From Methylobacterium sp. J-077 (GTDB taxonomy: Bacteria > Pseudomonadota > Alphaproteobacteria > Rhizobiales > Beijerinckiaceae), in NCBI RefSeq assembly GCF_022829365.1, contig NZ_JAKSYJ010000111.1, positions 62,001-126,000 of the forward strand: DNA of 64,000 bases, read 5' to 3'. Shown here piece after piece: positions 52,472-61,293 of this stretch. The position numbers were made by a program, and so were the translations under genes. The notes beneath the pieces are model-generated. The model was given only the letters and a program-made list of their open reading frames with translations. It made no database searches and was not told where the DNA came from. The stretch's first letter is position 1, and each line of letters begins with the position of its first letter.

Positions 52472-53319
52472 GCACGACGGTCATCACCCTCAACAAGGGC
52501 CGGGGCGCGCATCTCGCGCGGCTGCTGGAGGGCCTGGCGCGCGGCACGCCGCCCGAAGCCTGCATCGTCGTCGAGATCGGTGGCGACGACGCCCCCCTGC
52601 CGGACCTGCCGTTCCCGGTCGAACGCGTCCCGTTCCCGCGGGACGGCCTGCCCCTCGCCGCCGCGCGCAATGCCGGGCGCCGGGCGGCCCGGACCGACAC
52701 GCTGATCTTCCTCGACGTCGATTGCATCCCCTCGCGCGGCCTGGTCGCCGGGCTATCGCGGGCCTCGGCCGAGCAGGACGGCCTGATCTGCTGCGAGATC
52801 GGCTACCTGCCGGCCGGCGCGGTCACCGATGGCTGGGAAGAGGCCGATCTCGACCGGCTCGGCCATCCCCACCCGGTGCGTGCCTTCCCGCCCCCCGGCC
52901 TCGTGGGACCGGCGCCGCAGCCCGGCCTGTTCTGGTCGCTCGCCTTCGCGGTGCGGGCCACGACCTACGACCGGATCGGCGGCTTCGACGAGTTGTTTTC
53001 CGGCTACGGCGCGGAGGATACCGACCTGGCGTTCCGGGCGGACAGGGCCGGCGTGCCGATCCTGTTCCTCGGCGGCCCGCGGGCCTACCACCAGCACCAT
53101 GCGAGCTACGACCCGCCGCTTCAGCATTTTCGCGATATCGTCGCCAACGCCGCCCGCTTCCACGCCCGCCACGGCCTCTGGCCGATGGACGGCTGGCTCG
53201 ACGGGTTCGCCCGTCTCAGCCTGATCGCGGCCGACCGGTCGAACGGGATCACGGTACACCGCGACCCAACCCCGGCCGAGATGGCGGCAGCGCGCCTGCC
53301 GGATGCGCGGCCGTTCTGA
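52468..53319 (+). CDS. Family 2 glycosyltransferase
   Basis: The 283-residue GT-A enzyme contains LIFLDVDCIPSRGLVAGL (the DVD metal site near residue 90), GGFDELFSGYGAEDTDLAFRADRAG (acceptor/ED motif) and HQHHASYDPPLQHFRDI. It overlaps the methyltransferase by four bases (ATGA), so the deacetylase, methyltransferase and glycosyltransferase are translated as a coupled unit. The donor and acceptor sugars are unknown. Confidence 0.9.
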   Translation: MSTTVITLNKGRGAHLARLLEGLARGTPPEACIVVEIGGDDAPLPDLPFPVERVPFPRDGLPLAAARNAGRRAARTDTLIFLDVDCIPSRGLVAGLSRASAEQDGLICCEIGYLPAGAVTDGWEEADLDRLGHPHPVRAFPPPGLVGPAPQPGLFWSLAFAVRATTYDRIGGFDELFSGYGAEDTDLAFRADRAGVPILFLGGPRAYHQHHASYDPPLQHFRDIVANAARFHARHGLWPMDGWLDGFARLSLIAADRSNGITVHRDPTPAEMAAARLPDARPF

Positions 53320-53417
53320 CACACGCAGCGCCTACGATAGAGACCAGCCCGGTGGGGGACCGCAGGGTCCAAATTGTCGATCGGGTGCCGGCAGTGAGCC
53401 GAAACAACGAGGTCGAG

Positions 53418-54095
53418 ATGCGCAGCCGAGCCATCGATGCGATCGTCCGTGTCATCCTCGATCTCCGGCCGAGTCATCCGCTGCGCATTGCCATCGACGG
53501 CAGAACCTCCTCCGGCAAGACGACCTTGGCTGACGAGATCGCGACCAAGACACGGGACCATGGCCGCAATGTCATTCGAACCAGCATCGACGGCTTTCAT
53601 CGCCCGAAGGCCGAACGCTATGCACGCGGTCGCAGGTCAGCCGAAGGATACTATTACGATGCGCGGGACCTAACTGCGATCAAGGACTTGCTTCTACGCC
53701 CTCTCGGCCCGCAGGGTGACCTGCTCTACAGAACGGCGAGCTTCGATCTCGAATTAGATCGTCCGATAGATGCGTCACTGCACAAGGCCGAAGCCAACGA
53801 TATCCTGATCGTGGATGGCACGTTCCTGCAGCGACCGGAATTGCGGGCCGAATGGGATCTGATCGTCTTCATCGACGCGCCCGAAGAATTGGCACGTGCC
53901 TGGGGCGTCGATCGGGATACCGAGCGCCTCGGCAGTCCCGCAGAAGCTCAAGCGATCTATCGCGAACGCTATCTGCCAGCTTACGCAATCTACGAAACTG
54001 ATTGCGACCCGAGAACAGGCGCGCACATCGTTTTTGAGAACGCCAATTTCGAAAGCGCAAAAGCACATATTCAACGTCTGCCCGAGTTGGGCTGA
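53418..54095 (+). CDS. Uridine-kinase-like P-loop kinase
   Basis: The 225-residue product has Walker A GRTSSGKTTLADEIA near residues 26-40, SIDGFHRPKAERYARGRRSAEGYYYDA in the uridine/pantothenate-kinase substrate region, and LIVDGTFLQRPELRAEWDLIVFIDAPEE. It is a phosphoribulokinase/uridine kinase superfamily member, substrate unknown. GTG codons at 53385 and 53394 are in-frame alternatives to the ATG. Its codon use is visibly less GC-biased than its neighbours, a sign of transfer. Confidence 0.82.
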   Translation: MRSRAIDAIVRVILDLRPSHPLRIAIDGRTSSGKTTLADEIATKTRDHGRNVIRTSIDGFHRPKAERYARGRRSAEGYYYDARDLTAIKDLLLRPLGPQGDLLYRTASFDLELDRPIDASLHKAEANDILIVDGTFLQRPELRAEWDLIVFIDAPEELARAWGVDRDTERLGSPAEAQAIYRERYLPAYAIYETDCDPRTGAHIVFENANFESAKAHIQRLPELG

Positions 54096-54154
54096 TACCA
54101 GCTCGACGATCGCCGCAACCTCCGACCGCCCACATCTTCGACGGCGGTGAAGAG

Positions 54155-54181
54155 TGGGTCCTGGGAAGATCCCAGGACCCA
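54155..54181. terminator. Bidirectional stem-loop between kinase and mclA genes
   Basis: TGGGTCCTGGG and CCCAGGACCCA form a perfect 11-bp stem with an AAGAT loop between two convergent genes (stops 54095 and 54206). It has no strong T-run on either side but is placed to end the serine-cycle transcript after mclA. Confidence 0.6.
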
Positions 54182-54205
54182 TTCCCATTGCAGAGCTGCC
54201 GGAGC

Positions 54206-55177
54206 TCATGCCTTCATAGCGTTGGCCTTCTCGATCAGCGCCTCGGCCATGCGGATCGACGCGATGTCGATCAGGCGGCCGTCGAGGGAGACGGCGCCGC
54301 GGCCGGCCTTGGCAGCTTCCTGCATGGCTTCGAGGATGCGGCGGGCCTTGGTCACCTCGGCCTCGGACGGCGTGAACACCTCGTTGGCGAGGTCGATCTG
54401 GGACGGGTGGATCGCCCACTTACCCTCGAAGCCCAGCGCCGCGCAGCGCTTGGCCGCCGAGCGGTAGCCGTCGGGATCCGAGAAATCGCCGAACGGTCCG
54501 TCGATCGGGCGCAGGCCGTAGGCGCGGCAGGCGACCAGCATGCGGTTCTGGGCGAACAGCCATGGGTCCTGCCAGTGGGTCTGGCGGTTGCCGGCCTCGT
54601 CCTTGTCGGTGAGCACCGAGTAGTCCGAGTTCACGCCGCCGATCACCGTGGAGCGGGCCCGGGTCGAGGCAGCGTAGTCGGCGACGCCGAAGGACATCGC
54701 CTCCAGGCGCTTCGACGACTGGGCGATGGCCTCGACATTGGCCATGCCGAGGGCGGTCTCGATCAGCACCTCGAAGCCGATCTGCTTCTCGCGCTTCTTG
54801 GCCTGCTCGATCTGGGTGACCAGCACGTCGATGGCGTAGACGTCGGCCGGCACGCCGACCTTGGGGATCAGCACCATGTCGAGCCGCGGACAGGCTTCGA
54901 CGATGTCGACCACGTCCCGGTACATGTAGTGGGTGTCGAGACCGTTGATGCGGATCATCATGGTCTTGTTGCCCCAATCCAGGTCGTTGAGCGCCTGGAT
55001 GATGTTGGTGCGGGCCTTCTCCTTGTCGTCGGGGGCGACCGCGTCCTCAAGGTCGAGGAAGATCACGTCGGCGGCCGAAGACGCGGACTTCTCCATGAAG
55101 GTCGGGTTGGAGCCCGGGACGGCGAGTTCGGAGCGATGCAGGCGCGGCTTGGCCTGCTGGATCAGGGTGAAGCTCAT
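54206..55177 (-). CDS. mclA: L-malyl-CoA / beta-methylmalyl-CoA lyase
   Basis: The 323-residue CitE-family lyase splits malyl-CoA into acetyl-CoA and glyoxylate, closing the serine cycle and feeding the ethylmalonyl-CoA pathway. Motifs are FLDLEDAVAPDDKEKAR (Mg2+/acid region, near residue 40), MIRINGLDTHYMYRDV, EVLIETALGMANVEAIAQSSKRLEAMSFGVADYAAS and WAIHPSQIDLANEVFTPSEAEVTKARRILEAM. It is the last gene of the cluster, 160 bases after ppc. Confidence 0.97.
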   Translation of the reverse strand: MSFTLIQQAKPRLHRSELAVPGSNPTFMEKSASSAADVIFLDLEDAVAPDDKEKARTNIIQALNDLDWGNKTMMIRINGLDTHYMYRDVVDIVEACPRLDMVLIPKVGVPADVYAIDVLVTQIEQAKKREKQIGFEVLIETALGMANVEAIAQSSKRLEAMSFGVADYAASTRARSTVIGGVNSDYSVLTDKDEAGNRQTHWQDPWLFAQNRMLVACRAYGLRPIDGPFGDFSDPDGYRSAAKRCAALGFEGKWAIHPSQIDLANEVFTPSEAEVTKARRILEAMQEAAKAGRGAVSLDGRLIDIASIRMAEALIEKANAMKA

Positions 55178-55298
55178 GGGTGTTTCTCTCTCTTGGTAAC
55201 GGTTCTGGTGCCGCCGTTGGGCTGGACACGCCCGACGGTGGAAATGGCGTCCGCGGCGCCCGGTGACAGGGCGGGGACGGTCGGTTCGAGGCGCGGGT

Positions 55299-55323
55299 CC
55301 CCTCTCCCGTGCGGGAGAGGGGG
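55299..55323. repeat. Palindrome in the ppc-mclA gap
   Basis: CCCCTCTCCCG, a TGC loop and GGGAGAGGGG form a strong inverted repeat 15 bases past the ppc stop. It belongs to the CTCTCCC/CCTCCCC palindrome family of this window and has no T-run, so it may stabilise or attenuate the ppc transcript. Confidence 0.65.
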
Positions 55324-55337
55324 CTTGTTGCGCGCCC

Positions 55338-58100
55338 CTATCCCGTCGAGCCGAAGCCGACCGCGATGCAGTTGATCGACAGGAGTAGGGCGGATTTCAC
55401 AGCCTCACGCCGATCCTCGTCGGTCTCGGCCCGGTAGCGGGCCAGCAGCTCGACCTGCTCGCGCCCGACCTGGTTGATGGTCGGCAGCCGGCCCTTCAGC
55501 CGGTCGCGGAACAGCGGGAAGCGCTCGGCGAGGTCCGTTCCCCCGCTCACCCGCAGCACCATCTCGCGGGTCAGCGCGTACTCGGACTCGATCATCGAGA
55601 AGATCCGGTCCCGGATGCCCGCGTCGGGTACGAGGCCGGCATAGGCGCGGGCGATGTCGAGATCGACCATCATCAGGGTCTTCTCGACCTCGTCGAGGAC
55701 CAGGCGGAAGACACGGGAGTCTTGGAACAGGCGCTTCAGGGTGGCCTCACCGTCCCGGCCGCGCACGTCGAGGAAGCTCGCGAGCCCCGAGCCGACCCCG
55801 TACCAGCCGGTGATCACGTGCCGGTTCTGCGACCACGCGAACACCCAGGGGATCGCCCGGAGATCCGAGAGCGAGCGGGCGCCGAACCGGCGGGCCGGAC
55901 GCGAGCCGATGTTCAGGAGCGCGATCTCGTCCAGGGGGCTGGCCGACTGGAAGTAATCGACCAGCCCGTCGGTTTGGAGCAGCCGGACGTAGGCGGCCCG
56001 CGAGGCGCCGGCCAGCGCCTCCAGAGCATCGTCGTGGCCGACACTCGCCCGCTCGCCGTCGCCCGCCAGGGCATGCTCGAACACCGAGGCGGCGAGCAGC
56101 TCCATCTGGTAGGCGGCGGTGCCGCGGTTGGCGTATTTGAACGAGACGACCTCGCCCTGCTCGGTGGTGCGGAAGCGGCCGCGGATCGAGCCCGGCGGCT
56201 GGGCCATGATGCCCCGATGGGTCGGGACGCCGCCCCGGCTCACCGAGCCGCCGCGCCCGTGGAAGAACGCGATGCCGACGCCGAGGTCCTGGCCGAGCCG
56301 GGTCAGCTTGCTCTGCGCCTTGTACAGCTCCCAGTTGGCGGCGACGAAGCCGCCATCCTTGTTGGAGTCGGAATAGCCGATCATCACCTCCTGCACCCCG
56401 CCCTGCCAGCGGGTCGAGCGGCGCACCACCGGCACGGTGAGGAGCTCGCGCATGATCGCCGGGGCGGCACGCAGGTCGTCGATGGTCTCGAACAGGGGCA
56501 CGATCGCCAAGGGGCAGATCTCGGGGCGGATGTCGGGGCCGGCGGCGTCGAGGAACACGCCGGCCTCCTTGGCCAGCAGGTACGCGCCGAGGACATCCTC
56601 CACCGAGCGGGTCATCGACAGGATGAAGGCGCCGAACGCCTCCCGGTCGAGGCTCTCGCGCATCTCGGCCACCAGCGCGAAGGTCGCCAGGGTCTCGCGG
56701 GCGGCGTCGGGCAGGTTCTCGAAGGACCGCTCGGGGTCCCGGGGCCGGACCAGCTCCGCGTCGAGCCAGTGCCGCCACGCGGCCGAGCCCAGGGCCGGGG
56801 GCTCGCCCTCGCCGTTGCGCTGGCGCCAGAGCGCCTGCAGCGTCTCGGTGGTCCGGGTGGTGTTCTCGCGCAGGTCCAGGCGGACCGTGGAGAAGCGGAA
56901 GATCTCGACCATGCGGCGGACCGGCCGCACCAGGTCGCGGCCGAGGGCGCCGCATTTGGCGTCGTCCAGCCCGCGCTCCAGCACGCGCAGGTCCTCGATC
57001 AGGCCGTCGGCGCTGGCATAATCCGGCCCGGACGGGTGCTCGCCCTCGTTGCGGGCGATGGTCGCGTCGAGCTTGCGCAGGACGCAGGTGAGATACTGGC
57101 GGTACGGCTCGCCGGGATTGCGCCGGGCGATGGCCCGGGCCTGGCCGCTCTCGGCGAGCTGCCGCTCGAGTTCCCGGCGGAACGTCTCCGGCAACGGCAG
57201 CGCGCGCTCGGTGAGCGAGAGCGTCCGGCCGAGCTCGCGCACGCCGTCGCGGTAGCGGTTGAGCGAGGCCAGCGCGTTGCGGTGCAGGGCCTGCCGGGTG
57301 ACTGCGGCCGTCACGTAGGGATTGCCGTCCCGGTCGCCGCCGATCCACGAGCCGAACTGGAAGAACGGCGGCACCTGGAACGGCGTGCCGGGATAGGCCT
57401 CGGCCAGGGACTCCTCCAGGGTGTCCATGGTCTCGGGCAGCATCTCGAACAGGGTCTCGTCGAAGAAGTGCAGCCCCCAGGCGACCTCCCGCTCGACGGT
57501 GGCCTTCTCCAGGTGCAATTCGCCGGTCATCCAGACCAGCTCGATCTGGTCGCGCAGCTCGTTCATGAGCCCGTTGCGCTCGCGGTCGGTCCAGCGCGGC
57601 ATCTCCAGCTCGCGCAGCACCAGGTAGATCCGCCGGAATTTCTCCAGCACGGTCACCCGCTTGCCCTCGGTCGGGTGCGCGGTCAGCGTCGGGCGGATGC
57701 GCAGGTCGGAGAGCAGCGCCTGGATCTTCTCCGGCGGAATGCCCTGGGCGCGCGCGTCGGCAAACACCTTCGCGAACGAGCCGCTCAAGGCCGCCCGTCC
57801 TTCCGTGCGCTCGACGTGCCGGCGGCGGCGCATGGCGGCGTTCTGCTCGGCGATCGAGATCAGGTGGAACCAGATGCCCTGCACTTGGAGCGCGCGGGCC
57901 AGCATCTCCGGCGAGAACCGCGAGATGTCGGCGGTGCCGTGCAGCACCGCCTCGAGATCCGGATCGTGCCGGCGGGCGACGTCGAGCAGGGCCTGGAACA
58001 GGATGTCGAGGGCCTGCTCGGCCGAGGTGCCGGTGATCACCGGCGGCGCGAAGGCGCTGGCCTCGGCCAGGGCGGGCGATGCGTGGAGGGTACGGGTCAT
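55338..58100 (-). CDS. ppc: Phosphoenolpyruvate carboxylase
   Basis: The 920-residue enzyme carboxylates PEP to oxaloacetate, the CO2-fixing step of the serine cycle. The catalytic His is in LTAHPTEGKR near residue 140. FHGRGGSVSRGGVPTHRGIMAQPPGSIRGRFRTTEQGEV and GYSDSNKDGGFVAANWELYKAQ are the active-site loops. The chain ends IAVGFGSTG, in place of the RNTG/QNTG end that is almost invariant in other carboxylases, so regulation or packing at the C-terminus may differ. Length is in the bacterial range. Confidence 0.97.
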   Translation of the reverse strand: MTRTLHASPALAEASAFAPPVITGTSAEQALDILFQALLDVARRHDPDLEAVLHGTADISRFSPEMLARALQVQGIWFHLISIAEQNAAMRRRRHVERTEGRAALSGSFAKVFADARAQGIPPEKIQALLSDLRIRPTLTAHPTEGKRVTVLEKFRRIYLVLRELEMPRWTDRERNGLMNELRDQIELVWMTGELHLEKATVEREVAWGLHFFDETLFEMLPETMDTLEESLAEAYPGTPFQVPPFFQFGSWIGGDRDGNPYVTAAVTRQALHRNALASLNRYRDGVRELGRTLSLTERALPLPETFRRELERQLAESGQARAIARRNPGEPYRQYLTCVLRKLDATIARNEGEHPSGPDYASADGLIEDLRVLERGLDDAKCGALGRDLVRPVRRMVEIFRFSTVRLDLRENTTRTTETLQALWRQRNGEGEPPALGSAAWRHWLDAELVRPRDPERSFENLPDAARETLATFALVAEMRESLDREAFGAFILSMTRSVEDVLGAYLLAKEAGVFLDAAGPDIRPEICPLAIVPLFETIDDLRAAPAIMRELLTVPVVRRSTRWQGGVQEVMIGYSDSNKDGGFVAANWELYKAQSKLTRLGQDLGVGIAFFHGRGGSVSRGGVPTHRGIMAQPPGSIRGRFRTTEQGEVVSFKYANRGTAAYQMELLAASVFEHALAGDGERASVGHDDALEALAGASRAAYVRLLQTDGLVDYFQSASPLDEIALLNIGSRPARRFGARSLSDLRAIPWVFAWSQNRHVITGWYGVGSGLASFLDVRGRDGEATLKRLFQDSRVFRLVLDEVEKTLMMVDLDIARAYAGLVPDAGIRDRIFSMIESEYALTREMVLRVSGGTDLAERFPLFRDRLKGRLPTINQVGREQVELLARYRAETDEDRREAVKSALLLSINCIAVGFGSTG

Positions 58101-58145
58101 GGAGCCACCTCGTGGCGCACGTTTTTAGAGAAGCCGCCGCGATGT

Positions 58146-58312
58146 CCCCTCCCCCCCTCTGCGGGGGAGGGTGGCCCCCGCAGTGGGGGGAGGGAGAGGG
58201 GAGCGACGGTGCCGGAGAGGTCGCGACGGGCCTCGCATCCTGGAGCGTTGCGCTGCCCCTCTCCCGCCCCGCATCCGCGGGGCACCCTCCCCCGCAGAGG
58301 GGGGAGGGTTGA
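58146..58312. repeat. Cluster of GC-rich palindromes in the mtkB-ppc gap
   Basis: Two blocks, 58146-58204 and 58254-58312, are made of CCTCCCCC / GGGGGAGG inverted repeats in opposite arrangement, 217 bases wide between mtkB and ppc. They match the elements at 31424 and 48215. Their presence inside the methylotrophy operon would put large hairpins in the mRNA between mtkB and ppc. Confidence 0.75.
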
Positions 58313-58317
58313 GACAG

Positions 58318-59208
58318 CTACGCCGCCCGGGCGAGCACGTCGGCGACGGTCTGGCCGAACGAGCCGGGATCGGGCGCGACGGTGAGGCCGTAGGAGCGCA
58401 TGATCTCGGCCTTCTCGGCGGCGCTGTCGCCGGCCGCCGAGATGATCGCCCCGGCATGGCCCATCCGGCGGCCCTTCGGGGCCGTGAGCCCGGCCACGAA
58501 GCCGATCACCGGCTTCGACATGTTGTCCCGGATCCAGGCGGAGGCCTCGGCCTCCTGCGGGCCGCCGATCTCGCCGATCATCAGCACCGCGTCGGTATCC
58601 GGGTCGGTCTCGAACAGGGCGAGGTGGTCGAGGAACGACGAGCCGTTGATCGGGTCGCCGCCGATGCCCACCGAGGTCGAGATTCCGAGGCCCAGCGCCT
58701 TGAGTTGCGAGGCGGCCTCGTAGCCCAGCGTGCCCGAGCGCGAGATCACCCCGACATTGCCCGGGAGGTAGATGTGGCCGGGCATGATGCCGAGCATCGC
58801 CTTGCCGGGCGAGATGATGCCGGCGCAGTTCGGGCCGACCACCATGGTGCGGCGATCCCGGGGATAGCGCATCAGGTAGCGCTTCACCCGCATCATGTCC
58901 TGGGCCGGGATGCCGTCGGTGATCGAGCAGACCAGCCGCAGCCCGGCATCGGCCGCCTCCATGATGGCGTCGGCCGCAAACGGCGGCGCCACGAAGGTGA
59001 TCGACGTGGTGGCGCCGGTGGCGGCGACCGCCTCCTTGACGGTGTTGAACACCGGCAGGCCGAGATGGCTGCGGCCGCCCTTGCCGGGTGTGACGCCGCC
59101 GACGACGTTCGTGCCGTAATCCAGCATCTCCTTGGCGTGGAAGGTGCCCTTGTCGCCCGTGATGCCCTGGACGATGATCGGGGTGGTCTCGTCGATGAGG
59201 ATGCTCAT
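58318..59208 (-). CDS. mtkB: Malate thiokinase (malate-CoA ligase) alpha subunit
   Basis: The 296-residue SucD-like subunit forms malyl-CoA from malate, CoA and ATP with MtkA. It shows the CoA-binding Rossmann start IVQGITGDKGTFHAKEMLDYGTNVVGGVTPGKGG, VVGPNCAGIISPGKAMLGIMPGHIY, SRSGTLGYEA, and the phosphorylated-histidine segment RRMGHAGAIIS near residue 252. Its place in the serine cluster and 14-base spacing from mtkA distinguish it from succinyl-CoA ligase. Confidence 0.95.
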   Translation of the reverse strand: MSILIDETTPIIVQGITGDKGTFHAKEMLDYGTNVVGGVTPGKGGRSHLGLPVFNTVKEAVAATGATTSITFVAPPFAADAIMEAADAGLRLVCSITDGIPAQDMMRVKRYLMRYPRDRRTMVVGPNCAGIISPGKAMLGIMPGHIYLPGNVGVISRSGTLGYEAASQLKALGLGISTSVGIGGDPINGSSFLDHLALFETDPDTDAVLMIGEIGGPQEAEASAWIRDNMSKPVIGFVAGLTAPKGRRMGHAGAIISAAGDSAAEKAEIMRSYGLTVAPDPGSFGQTVADVLARAA

Positions 59209-59222
59209 GGCGTGGTCTCCCC

Positions 59223-60401
59223 TCAGCGGTTCTTCTTGGCGGCGTCGCAGGCGTCGACCGCCTTGCGCGCCGCGTCCGACAGGGTGTCGGCGGTGATCAG
59301 GTCGAGGCCGCTCTCGGCCAGGATCTTCTGGCCGGCCTCGACGTTCGTGCCGGCGAGCCGAACCACCAGGGGTACGTCGATCTTCACCTCCCGGGCGGCC
59401 TGGATCACGCCCTCGGCGACCCAGTCGCAGCGATTGATTCCGGCGAAGATGTTGACCAGGATCGCCTTGACGTTGCGGTCCGAGAGAACGAGCCGGAACG
59501 CCGTGGCGACCCGCTCGGGCGATGCCCCGCCGCCCACGTCCAGAAAGTTCGCCGGCTCGCCGCCTGCGTGCTTGATCATGTCCATGGTCGCCATGGCGAG
59601 CCCGGCGCCGTTGACGATGCAGCCGATCTCGCCCTCGAGCCCGATATAGCTGAGGTTGTGCTCGGCAGCCTGCGCCTCGCGGGGATCGCCCTGCGACGGG
59701 TCGTGCATGTCGGCGATGCCCGGCCGGCGGAACATCGCGTTGTCATCGAAGGACATCTTGGCATCGAGGGCCAGCACCCGGTCGTCCTTGGTGACGACCA
59801 GCGGGTTGATCTCCAGCATCGTGCCGTCGCAGTCGCGGAACGCCCGGTAGGCGTTCATGATGGTCTTCACCGCGGCCGAGACCTGCTTGATGTTCAGGCC
59901 GAGCTGAAAGGCGATCTCCCGGGCCTGGAACTGCTGCAGGCCCACCGCCGGCTCGACCACCACCTGGATCAGCGCCTCGGGCTCGTTGGCGGCGATCTCC
60001 TCGATATCCATGCCGCCGCGCTGGCTGGCGATGACGCGCACGCGCTCGGCCTTCCGGTCCAGCACGTAGCCGAGATAGAGCTCGCGCTCGAACGGGTCGG
60101 CGGTCTCGACATAGACCCGCTGGACCGGCTTGCCCTCGGGCCCCGTCTGCAGGGTGACGAGGCGCTTGCCGAGCAGCTCCTTGGCGGCGTCGCGGACCTC
60201 GTTGTAGGTCCGGCAAAGCTTGATCCCGCCGGCCTTGCCACGGGCGCCGGCATGGATCTGCGCCTTCACGGCCCAGAACGAGCCGCCGAGCTCGGTCGCG
60301 GCGTAGACCGCCTGGTCCGGGCTGAACGCGATGGCGCCCTTCGGGACCGCGACACCGAAGCTCGCGAGCAGCTCCTTGGCTTGGTACTCGTGGACGTCCA
60401 T
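59223..60401 (-). CDS. mtkA: Malate thiokinase (malate-CoA ligase) beta subunit
   Basis: The 392-residue ATP-grasp subunit is homologous to SucC. It starts [22 protein letters not shown], contains [51 protein letters not shown] and the nucleotide/CoA interface [13 protein letters not shown] and [15 protein letters not shown]. With MtkB it makes malyl-CoA. It begins a part of the cluster that is separated from fchA by 238 bases holding a terminator and an AT-rich stretch. Confidence 0.96.
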   Translation of the reverse strand: MDVHEYQAKELLASFGVAVPKGAIAFSPDQAVYAATELGGSFWAVKAQIHAGARGKAGGIKLCRTYNEVRDAAKELLGKRLVTLQTGPEGKPVQRVYVETADPFERELYLGYVLDRKAERVRVIASQRGGMDIEEIAANEPEALIQVVVEPAVGLQQFQAREIAFQLGLNIKQVSAAVKTIMNAYRAFRDCDGTMLEINPLVVTKDDRVLALDAKMSFDDNAMFRRPGIADMHDPSQGDPREAQAAEHNLSYIGLEGEIGCIVNGAGLAMATMDMIKHAGGEPANFLDVGGGASPERVATAFRLVLSDRNVKAILVNIFAGINRCDWVAEGVIQAAREVKIDVPLVVRLAGTNVEAGQKILAESGLDLITADTLSDAARKAVDACDAAKKNR

Positions 60402-60559
60402 TCGGCGCCTCCTCCGCGGTCGTTGCCGCCGTCTGACGCTGTCTACTTTAGTTGAATGGGAAGATTACGCCCGTCAAATTTTTTGATCTATCGGTTTAGG
60501 CGACCTTTTTCGCGGTTGCAAAACGAATTGTATCTATCGTTGCACTGCAGCATTCCGGC
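60402..60559 (-). promoter_or_regulatory. AT-rich leader upstream of mtkA, candidate second promoter region
   Basis: This stretch directly upstream of mtkA has markedly lower GC than the cluster (runs such as CAAATTTTTTGATC and CGACCTTTTTCGCGG on the plus strand). It lies just after the fchA terminator. Together these suggest transcription restarts here. No exact -35/-10 pair is claimed. Confidence 0.45.
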
Positions 60560-60596
60560 AAAAAGAAAGGCCGGGGGCAAAATGCACCCGGCCTTC
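60560..60596 (-). terminator. Rho-independent terminator downstream of fchA
   Basis: On the minus strand, GGCCGGGTGCA, a TTT loop and TGCCCCCGGCC are followed by TTTCTTTTT, with one internal mismatch. It begins 44 bases after the fchA stop. A classical terminator inside the serine-cycle cluster implies partial or complete separation of sga-hprA-mtdA-fchA from mtkA-mtkB-ppc-mclA. Confidence 0.75.
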
Positions 60597-60639
60597 ACTG
60601 GCGATCCATTTGCGGCACCCGTGGCGGGTGCAGCCCGGT

Positions 60640-61281
60640 TCAATTCACCTTGGCCGTGACGACTCCGTAGACCTTCTCCGTAAGCGCACCGGCCTCGGCG
60701 AGCAGGCCTTCGAGTTCCTGGAGCCGCTCGTCGGCGAACTCCCGATCCTCGATCCCCTTGGCGTTGACGTAGACGTTGAGCGCCGCGCTGCGCAGGCCGG
60801 CATAGGCCGATAGCACAGCCACGCCGGCATCGGAGACGACGTTGAGGTTGCCCTTGTCGGCGGTGATCGCCGCAAGGTCGATCACCGTGCGGCAGGCTCG
60901 GCAGCAGGACAGCGGCACGTCGGTGGCCGTCCGGAGCGCGGCCTGGATCGCCGTGGCGCGGGCCGCCTTCTCGTCGTCGGTGCCCTTGGGCAGGCCGTAG
61001 GCGCCCATCACGGCGTCGAAGGCCTGGACGTCCTCGCCGATCATGCCGGTGAGCACGACCCGCAGGCCCTCGGACCGGGCGAGCACGTCCTTCAGCTCGG
61101 CCTCGACCTCCACGTACTTCTTCTTGCCGATGGTCAGATTGCAGACCATCGACACCAGGGCCGCACCCATGGCGCCGGAGATCGCCGCCGCGCCGCCGCC
61201 GCCGGGGGTCGGGGCGGCGCTCGCCAGCGCCGTCAGGAACGTCTCGATGCTGTCGGTCTCGGGGGGATGTGTCTCGGTCAC
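60640..61281 (-). CDS. fchA: Methenyl-tetrahydrofolate cyclohydrolase
   Basis: The 213-residue all-helical enzyme (FTCD/FchA family) interconverts methenyl-H4F and formyl-H4F in C1 assimilation. The conserved opening TPGGGGAAAISGAMGAALVSMVCNLTIGKKKY at about residue 26 and the helical tail with SDAGVAVLSAYAGLRSAALNVYVNAKGIED are diagnostic. It starts 12 bases after the mtdA stop, translationally linked. Confidence 0.95.
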   Translation of the reverse strand: MTETHPPETDSIETFLTALASAAPTPGGGGAAAISGAMGAALVSMVCNLTIGKKKYVEVEAELKDVLARSEGLRVVLTGMIGEDVQAFDAVMGAYGLPKGTDDEKAARATAIQAALRTATDVPLSCCRACRTVIDLAAITADKGNLNVVSDAGVAVLSAYAGLRSAALNVYVNAKGIEDREFADERLQELEGLLAEAGALTEKVYGVVTAKVN

Positions 61282-61293
61282 CGGCGCCTCCCC

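Noticed and set aside
55722..58385. An 887-codon frame antisense to ppc
   Set aside because: A shadow of the complete PEP carboxylase reading frame; no start context and no protein-like composition.
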